Source of the DNA: Lysobacter sp. | Lineage (GTDB): Bacteria; Pseudomonadota; Gammaproteobacteria; Xanthomonadales; Xanthomonadaceae | Reading direction: 5' to 3' | Assembly (NCBI GenBank): GCA_011526085.1 | Contig: WYBC01000041.1 | Span: 124,001-188,000, forward strand | DNA length: 64,000 nt | Shown: piece after piece, positions 62,301-64,000 of the stretch | How positions within the stretch are numbered: the stretch's first letter is position 1 | Layout of the letters: every line of letters starts with the position of its first letter | The notes under the pieces: model-generated | Database searches by the model: none | What the model was told of the DNA's origin: nothing | What the model saw: the letters and a program-made list of their open reading frames with translations, nothing else | Program-made: the position numbers and the translations under genes

Positions 62301-64000
62301 GACGCGACCCTGACCGTCGTAGGTCGTGGTCGTGGTCAGCGCCAGACCGGCCGGATCCTCGATCCGGCGGAGCATGCGGCCCGCGGCATCGTAGCGATAC
62401 TCGACCCGGCGCTGCGAACCGTCGACCGTGGCGACGAGCAGCCCGCGCGCATCGTAGTCGTGATGGTCGATGCGTCCCAGCGGATCGATCACATCGACGA
62501 CCTGACCGTCCTTGTCGTAGGTCGTGGTCGTGGTGGCGGTGCTGCCGTCCGGCAGCGTCTGCGAGACCGTGAAGATCTGACCGAAACGGTTGTGCTTGGT
62601 GGTCACGCGCACATTCTCGGGCGTGATCGTGAGCACGCTGCGCGCGTTGTCGCTGTATTCGTAGCGGGTGGTCCGACCGGTCGCGTCGGTCAGCTCGATC
62701 GTCCGGCCGAAGGCGTCGTAAGCCATCAGAACGGTTTCGTTGCGACCGCTGACGTTGTTCGCGGTCTGCGACACCAGCCGCCCAAGCCGGTCGTAGCCCA
62801 GCGTGACCGTGTTGCCGCGCGCATCGGTTCGGGTCGTGACCCGACCGAAGGCATCGTGGATCGCGCCGATGCTGCGGCTGAGCGCGTTGCCGGACTCGTT
62901 CTGGCCGGTCAGCAGCCCGCGCGTATCGTAGGTATTGGTGACGGTGCGACGGACGCTGCCGTTCGCTTCGAGATCCTGCTGCGTCCACAGCTCACCGAAT
63001 GCGGTGTAGGCGTAGAGCGTGCGGTAGCCCTCGGCATCGGTCCGCTCGCTCAACAGGCCGCGGGTGTCGTAGCGGAACTGCGCGCGGCTGTCGGCGGCGC
63101 CGATCGCCAGCGCCGAGATCGCCGACTGCGCGCTGGCCCGACTGCCGGGAATCGCGAGGGTGATCTTGCCGGTGTAGGCGATGCTGTCGACGACCTCGCC
63201 GAAGACGCTGTAGCGGGTCTCGACGACTTCGCCCCGCGCGTTCTGGAGGTTGTTGGCGTCGTGCATGCCGCGGACCACGAAGGTTTCGCGGCCGGCAGCA
63301 TCGTGGAAATACCAGGTCTTGTTGCCCGCGGCATCGATGCTTTCGATGCGGCGACCGACGAGGTCGTAGCTGTGGCGCACGCCATGCTGCGCGTAGATCG
63401 CATCGATCTCCGCCTCGGTCATGCCCGGTAGCAGATGGGTGGAGCCCTGCCCCGAAAGTTCGCCGATCAGATTGCCGAACACGTCGTAGCGGAGATTCCC
63501 TTCGCGGATCTCGCTGGTGGCGTGCGCCGCCTGCGTCTTCACCAGGCGGCCGGCATCGTCGTAGAAATAACGCGTGGCGGTGCCTTCGTGGTTCAGCTCG
63601 ACCGTCAACTGACCCAAGGCGTTGTAGCTGCGACGGGTGGTGCGATAGGCCTCCGGCGGCGGCTGATCCAGCGCGGCATCGTGCAGGGTCGTCAGGCTTT
63701 CCTCGCCGTTGAGACCGGTGAGCCGCTTGGCGTAGTTCTTCACTTCGCGCAGGTTGTTCGCCTCGTCGTAGGCGAACTCGGTGAGATGGCCTTCCGCGTC
63801 GAGCAGGCCGATCTGCTGGTTGCGCCCGTTGTAGAACAGGCGCGTGACCTGATCCGCCGTCGGGGACGAACCGGGACGCAGATCGTCGAGCGCTCCATTG
63901 GCCCAATACGCCGAAGGCGAGACAGTGGCGTAGCGGATGGTTTCCGCCACGCGCCCGGCGGCATCGTAGACGGTCTCGACCAGATAGCCCGCCGCATCGA
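49926..64000 (-). CDS. Giant RHS/YD-repeat protein with Ig array, LysM and HELGH C-terminal domain (5' end beyond window)
   Basis: The frame is open from the right edge to the stop at 49926, at least 4690 residues; the N-terminus is outside. In order: YD repeats (YDAAGRV and variants) to about 57500, including a ~70-residue super-repeat; about twelve Ig/cadherin-like domains (57490-53700); YD repeats again (53650-52600); a LysM domain (52430-52260); a hydrophobic segment (TILIVVIAVVVTVYTAG) and Gly/Ala-rich stretches with GSFSWRSALVSGAAGG; a spacer with WGQRANETAAGWSNSV; and a C-terminal domain with AHELGHRAHRG. RHS proteins encapsulate and deliver variable toxins. The canonical RYYDP...DPxG end of the RHS shell is not seen. 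A small gene overlaps its stop. Delivery route is unknown; no secretion genes are in the window. Confidence 0.9.
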   Translation of the reverse strand, partial: DAAGYLVETVYDAAGRVAETIRYATVSPSAYWANGALDDLRPGSSPTADQVTRLFYNGRNQQIGLLDAEGHLTEFAYDEANNLREVKNYAKRLTGLNGEESLTTLHDAALDQPPPEAYRTTRRSYNALGQLTVELNHEGTATRYFYDDAGRLVKTQAAHATSEIREGNLRYDVFGNLIGELSGQGSTHLLPGMTEAEIDAIYAQHGVRHSYDLVGRRIESIDAAGNKTWYFHDAAGRETFVVRGMHDANNLQNARGEVVETRYSVFGEVVDSIAYTGKITLAIPGSRASAQSAISALAIGAADSRAQFRYDTRGLLSERTDAEGYRTLYAYTAFGELWTQQDLEANGSVRRTVTNTYDTRGLLTGQNESGNALSRSIGAIHDAFGRVTTRTDARGNTVTLGYDRLGRLVSQTANNVSGRNETVLMAYDAFGRTIELTDATGRTTRYEYSDNARSVLTITPENVRVTTKHNRFGQIFTVSQTLPDGSTATTTTTYDKDGQVVDVIDPLGRIDHHDYDARGLLVATVDGSQRRVEYRYDAAGRMLRRIEDPAGLALTTTTTYDGQGRVTEVVDASGRTTGMLYDRKGNLTETIVDPNGLALRTTWTWDRDARQLTMTEGAGTAAARTVRYGYDALGRRTTETVDPDTLNLVTTYAYDANDNVTRRTDASGRVTRYSYDAANRLRFSVDGAGGITELAYDAAGRTTMTRTYGAQANIAGLPATPTESDISALIVAQSLRNDAVDETVYTVHDGDGRVAMTVDGMGGVIAYAYDSAGRAVLERRHALKATLTTALRNSLRAGTATVADVAVTADAKDMRVRQVYDAAGQAVFTVDGIGAVVRMHYDGAGRMVARVRHATTVNPALVGDATSTTQLASLLVDSAADQIEYFVHDAAGRLRYTLTGAGTVAQTTYDAAGRVSLSRAFAVTMSVNAALRAKLLAGTALESDFSTFVAANGGTARSEYRVHDAAGRVRFTVTRAATGAGVVAEMRYDAAGRVTSTLQYGAMVVFDPTDTDSELSAALSSVESRTTRFVHDSAGRQRFVLDATGVLTETRYDGAGRVTDTIAYEQRPSAGTTSFSGLVAWAGTQPVGDIRRTQSVHDAAGRLFQSIDAANKTESYGYDGAGRMTSRTDRNNRIWAYAYDAAGNRTGEFSPPVQIARVAADGSLSTETRSIATLYAYDGIGNLLSKTEDANAPIVDDRRTTDYEYDSRGHQIRIVFADPGAVDPSTGAIVLTGSRPTIEIVYDALGQAVVQKDARGHYSHRVYDALGRVVHEIDQERQVTTYAYNTYGEQTLVRRHANALGNIAGWSEPQAISLAQMQAGGQPAASVDDRSIATQYDPRGLKTKVELSTVAYRTGNGASATGTPTTTYAYNAYGDQVTTSVLLEGVPGSGSEQWATAYRYYDALGRNTLTVDPLGYVTETEYNATGEATKTVEYARALTQTPDVAVRPGVPAPGDTTIGADRITRWTYDAVGRKETETSVRQYRRPDGSTGSRDVTSTFGYDGEGRVTSLVDETGTTLTAYDALGRVKSVQEPLRDVVGQGMDTVLGSSTTHDLTSTLLYEQRSPYTTMAYDAFGNAVEVRRFANGKPDGQTAIADDDRDQIQRMRYDRQGRAVWMRDGEGAVVTRSFDEADNVTGVRYTLTGNGGRSALVRIVNTYDKTGRQETTLTTRDLLLNGNPQGSVVDTGETVSYNAFGEIVTKTLHGLSGTLVYTYDAAGRMTGSNESGAMREFGYNLAGHQVYAKQRAYLSTTGGMDMVVDAITRTRVDKLGRTLQVILPSHTAEATTTSTLTQTVDRWGNVLRIVDTRGYQTDYEYNSLDQLVREIRPLVKVVGENGGSEWRRPENQRYYDALGRLVATRDANGNLRTTEYDATGRMVASKDAYGNATRFAYDALGNQRATQNALGYLSFKEYDQVGRVVAIGDYMPNADGTTRGKWSMQRYTLNENGDRIVVLNPYDWGSKYDYDSRSQLIRSETQMGVVMEYAYDAAARKVLERNALSLAANAPTYLDRESETVRLDESSWNYDVFGRLIDHNNLSGRDSDYEYNGESGQLRRETGAGGQSIVAPAADRKVSYFANGRIREIVEGATIYRYEYDAAGNKTVEEVTTTDAYGLQVRTRTRTTYDSHNRVERVVQDDLSANKRIFDLVTEYDANGNRRHVRAASGFGPNVDGIPVVNSAPVVARPVDDRTVRKGRTSEFRLLFSDIFRDAEQNALNLGIARGDGSSLPGWLQAAPDPVTGEIVFIANPPANLADQDIVVRLTAAEIGNPGNAVSTTFTVRVRTNTAPVAIASGDIAVRVKSGQPWAMDLVASDHFRDADVGDVLGLLIENGLPGWVSVDTGTPGVIRLGGTPQGTATFVLRLRATDQSGATAVQQFNITHAPNSAPTVVATPAPVDAILGRQFQWTRDLPQVFADLDGDRLQVAAELVDGSALPGWLSFQHLHDQATPQIVFNGNVPASEIDGRVYNVRLTATDEDGAAVATTLAIRVFANRAPAATAGTQPLSLRQFDNFSQTFPITAFFNDPEQDALDLTLQTPAGSPLPGWLKMTVNHAAGTVTFSRISGTTPPVGTFAFSVRATDLAGLAGTKTFSLTVGADRAPVRTPVPLPDHALSINRSFSYTLPAGLFSDPDGDPVTLHASLIEQGYDAETGTYHVESMGLPSWMTFDAATRTFTGLVPANQTAPIILRITGVDDRMLESAANQQHVGAVNVSTDGDIRITFQPWSNGQPSYTPGSLPPRNGVEGQPLDFPLPANAFHEPDGDPLSYSALVQIGSNWVGIGTIGLSIDAVTGRITGTPTNLGQGSYTVRIEARDPQQAMASGTFVLSVSRKPIAPVSLSHQAMINQFFSYTVPGFSDPEGGTLTYTAQLTSGAALPAWLTITTAGVLSGTGPALATHAIRITATDPSGLSSSTVLQLSIANGAPTYTSGALTNQVAQPSQPFNYTVPANAFTDPNGDALTYSASWNNGPLPSWLSFDPLTRAFTGTPTSSGTWTIRVTASDGGSSASATFNISTANVGPVLNGPLPTRIAPLNTAVSWPLPAGAITDANGDPLTYTLEVEQPGYQELYWNPQDNAWESRWIDPVWVPATASNVGLSIATSGTVSGTIKALYARGDDTVVQGVLRQNHRNYYNYNLRIAARDPAGLAVQGVFETIANVAPTAPVVNTLTARQNVAFSHQLPAFVDANAQSLTLTVIGLPAGLTFTASTRTISGTPTSSGNAVVQYTANDNQGGVTTVVFNLDVQANNVPVAPTVAAQSGTVNTPLSLALPAFTDADPGDTLTYSVSGLPGGLGFDPATRVISGTPTATGTWTVVYGASDGNGGAASVAFAFTIGTSSGNSAPELQIPLQDQIADSGFYFEYTFLANAFRDPDNNPLTYTATRIGGTGVMPVWLTFDGPSRTFSGTPTGAATQTFTIRVTATDPAGLSVYDEFTLTKYGDSGGQLIDESEGGTYSFDMGAAEAPDDGKGGDGAGEAGSSGEIAVPPIGAATTSVPVQIKDEWFLYDAENRLKLVGGRLVDPGTPGAYIGLGTNPAESYGLMYDAVGQVVGRLLKTSQHDIVYRTTYDLRGRKQYEFHAEFLDPVNFEFGGISKLYTYDALNQLDKTYSFYQNGTEVASPLDGEGYPLHAPMSVAGWLSDAEIFHYDQDGRLAVHVTRRREGGLAGIQWREPGTFDEHAERTDENLLAAHSVLEYSDTAGNSGYDALGRVRLYRYSAPSMQWATHTFTSTYEGWGTYQEKTVAGSSTNTSYKPTTNTLTYDAFGRLTKQVEHTEYQTAIDDRVRAYSYSGDGRVQTRREGTIHNNVFTQTPDATGARDNYQFVHAAGQQQAELREGGQIRNNHYVYNTPQIQTLNGRGNYAAGGGTTVALQGETLQSLAQRVYGNSSLWYVLADANGLSNPDAPLTAGTQLNTPQVNVNANDAGTFKPYNPAEAIGSTTPGLPFITPPPKQNCNVLATILIVVIAVVVTVYTAGAAAGAMGSAATATSATATATIGAGTTAAAATTAAAATAGGFAATLATGAAALSGTFGVAAAVVGGAVGGLVGSVASQAVGSALGIGSFSWRSALVSGAAGGVSAGFGALASAGTLGTTLQNVSWARAGAQAIASQATSYATSRLVGAEASFSWRNIAASAVAAAASNVLGGKLGLDASQGSSEYGAFLRDMGGQALGGVVGLHTRRAFGFDDRINYGGILADAFGNALANAYVRRANAISADRTRERAIDRRYAEAEANIAGMESTQDLLRDLRDRGIEPTYENLRREMARRRGAPGDAKSTGGGKGYVWATMQQAIDDPVGAAAMNPDMLHDSVDFALWALSKNPGADLPILSPDATIYDIARANELYLSPYANPDTIPVLDTVEVTATRELSWGQRANETAAGWSNSVVNNLDDAAVAGDGDWTTVTAAIVRAPARGFMAFIQGAVGTFSLLDGQVRSDLGEGVRHVASNPGIVWQAATQYYETHRWDEMLADGYVVASSMAMSGGTSTAMLGRLKAMPLLRYDVGAAARSGSMWVGQVASRGYSRASDALASLTARIRTSYAASLSSPGRMTGGLRRPANLVLNDVQIRQLNDEFIEVGGDPAILRFNQGRQTSYVDEIDVIRVRGDVLPIEGAAHPRSSMSSRATLAHELGHRAHRGTSVKPGSWNDEFRASYWAARNSPGLTLAERIDLLNDAIMRAREAGAPIRMNKFMREMLYGY
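52260..52430 (-). other. LysM domain within the RHS protein
   Basis: The encoded stretch GGTTVALQGETLQSLAQRVYG...LWYVLADANGL...LTAGTQLNTP fits a single LysM module, which binds peptidoglycan or other N-acetylglucosamine polymers. It lies between the last YD repeats and the hydrophobic region. Confidence 0.85.
53700..57490 (-). repeat. Array of about twelve Ig/cadherin-like domains inside the RHS core
   Basis: Each unit of roughly 85-125 residues starts with N-x-A-P or a variant and contains D-P/A-D/E-x-D-x-L...LPxWL...GTP. This is the putative Ig (He_PIG) and cadherin-like pattern. YD repeats occur on both sides, so the array interrupts the RHS shell. Confidence 0.8.
60690..61770 (-). repeat. 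About 70-residue super-repeat in the RHS core
   Basis: Six related units begin with a Y/F-x-VHDAAGR motif, then FTVDG-like and YDAAGRV motifs and an Ala/Leu-rich spacer. Spacings counted by hand are about 72, 67, 75 and 68 residues. The units alternate HDAAGR and YDAAGR, unlike simple YD repeats elsewhere in the gene. Confidence 0.75.

Noticed and set aside
55260-63431. A very long open frame (over 2700 codons) on the plus strand opposite the RHS gene
   Set aside because: It is the antisense of GC-rich YD-repeat codons; it has no domain resemblance, and the minus strand is clearly the coding one.
53700-63950. Regular DNA repeats that might be taken for a CRISPR array or satellite
   Set aside because: The period follows codons of YD and Ig protein repeats, with no fixed repeat-spacer pattern.

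Overview
The window is 64 kb of GC-rich bacterial chromosome, by eye about two thirds G+C with short gene gaps. It fits a gammaproteobacterium of the Xanthomonadaceae/Lysobacteraceae type (Lysobacter, Luteimonas and relatives). Reasons are the block rpsF-rpsR-rplI-dnaB with alr nearby and no priB, a full kynurenine-degrading operon, two kinds of photolyase, many c-di-GMP and lipase proteins, and palindromic REP-like intergenic repeats. The genus is an inference. No tRNA, rRNA, CRISPR array, insertion sequence or prophage was recognised.

1-2.6 kb (minus strand): a compact type II fatty-acid/polyketide-like set, ketoreductase, acyl carrier protein, dehydratase and ketosynthase. The ketosynthase runs off the left edge. 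Upstream of the set lies a gene-free, lower-GC stretch of about 1.4 kb. 3.9-6.9 kb: two divergent FAD proteins. 6.9-10.2 kb: an overlapping exonuclease/helicase pair resembling Bacillus MrfB/MrfA (mitomycin repair). 10.4-12.7 kb: an OmpA-type lipoprotein and a wax-ester-synthase-type acyltransferase. 12.8-17.8 kb: a tightly coupled operon alr, iron-sulfur photolyase, atypical SDR, classical photolyase.

17.9-24.6 kb (minus strand): a secreted beta-propeller, a lipase, a repeat-rich gap, a small low-GC unknown gene coupled to dnaB, then dnaB, rplI, rpsR and rpsF with promoter, leader hairpin and terminator candidates. The lipase, propeller and unknown gene separate dnaB from alr. 24.8-29.8 kb: a serine hydrolase, a DUF885 metallopeptidase-like protein, a GAF-GGDEF cyclase and IscA.

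29.9-35.5 kb (plus strand): asnS followed by a chain of overlapping small genes, PaiB, a second atypical SDR, two PilZ proteins and a Nei-type glycosylase. 35.5-44.6 kb (plus strand): kynurenine catabolism. Kmo makes 3-hydroxykynurenine, KynU makes 3-hydroxyanthranilate, the dioxygenase opens the ring, ACMSD decarboxylates, the aldehyde dehydrogenase oxidises to 2-aminomuconate and a RidA-family protein probably deaminates it. A carbonic anhydrase sits inside the set. sbcB and a DUF2461 gene follow. 44.6-46.9 kb: a promoter, a secreted lipase-like protein, a secreted companion and a terminator.

47-49.6 kb (minus strand): a 5'-nucleotidase and a B12-binding radical SAM protein. 49.7-64 kb (minus strand): one giant RHS/YD-repeat gene, cut by the right edge, with at least 4690 residues. 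It carries a ~70-residue super-repeat, an insert of about twelve Ig/cadherin-like domains, a LysM domain, a hydrophobic Gly/Ala region and a C-terminal domain with a zinc-protease HELGH motif. A 65-codon zinc-ribbon gene overlaps its stop codon. This looks like a polymorphic toxin with its immunity gene and is the most interesting system here.
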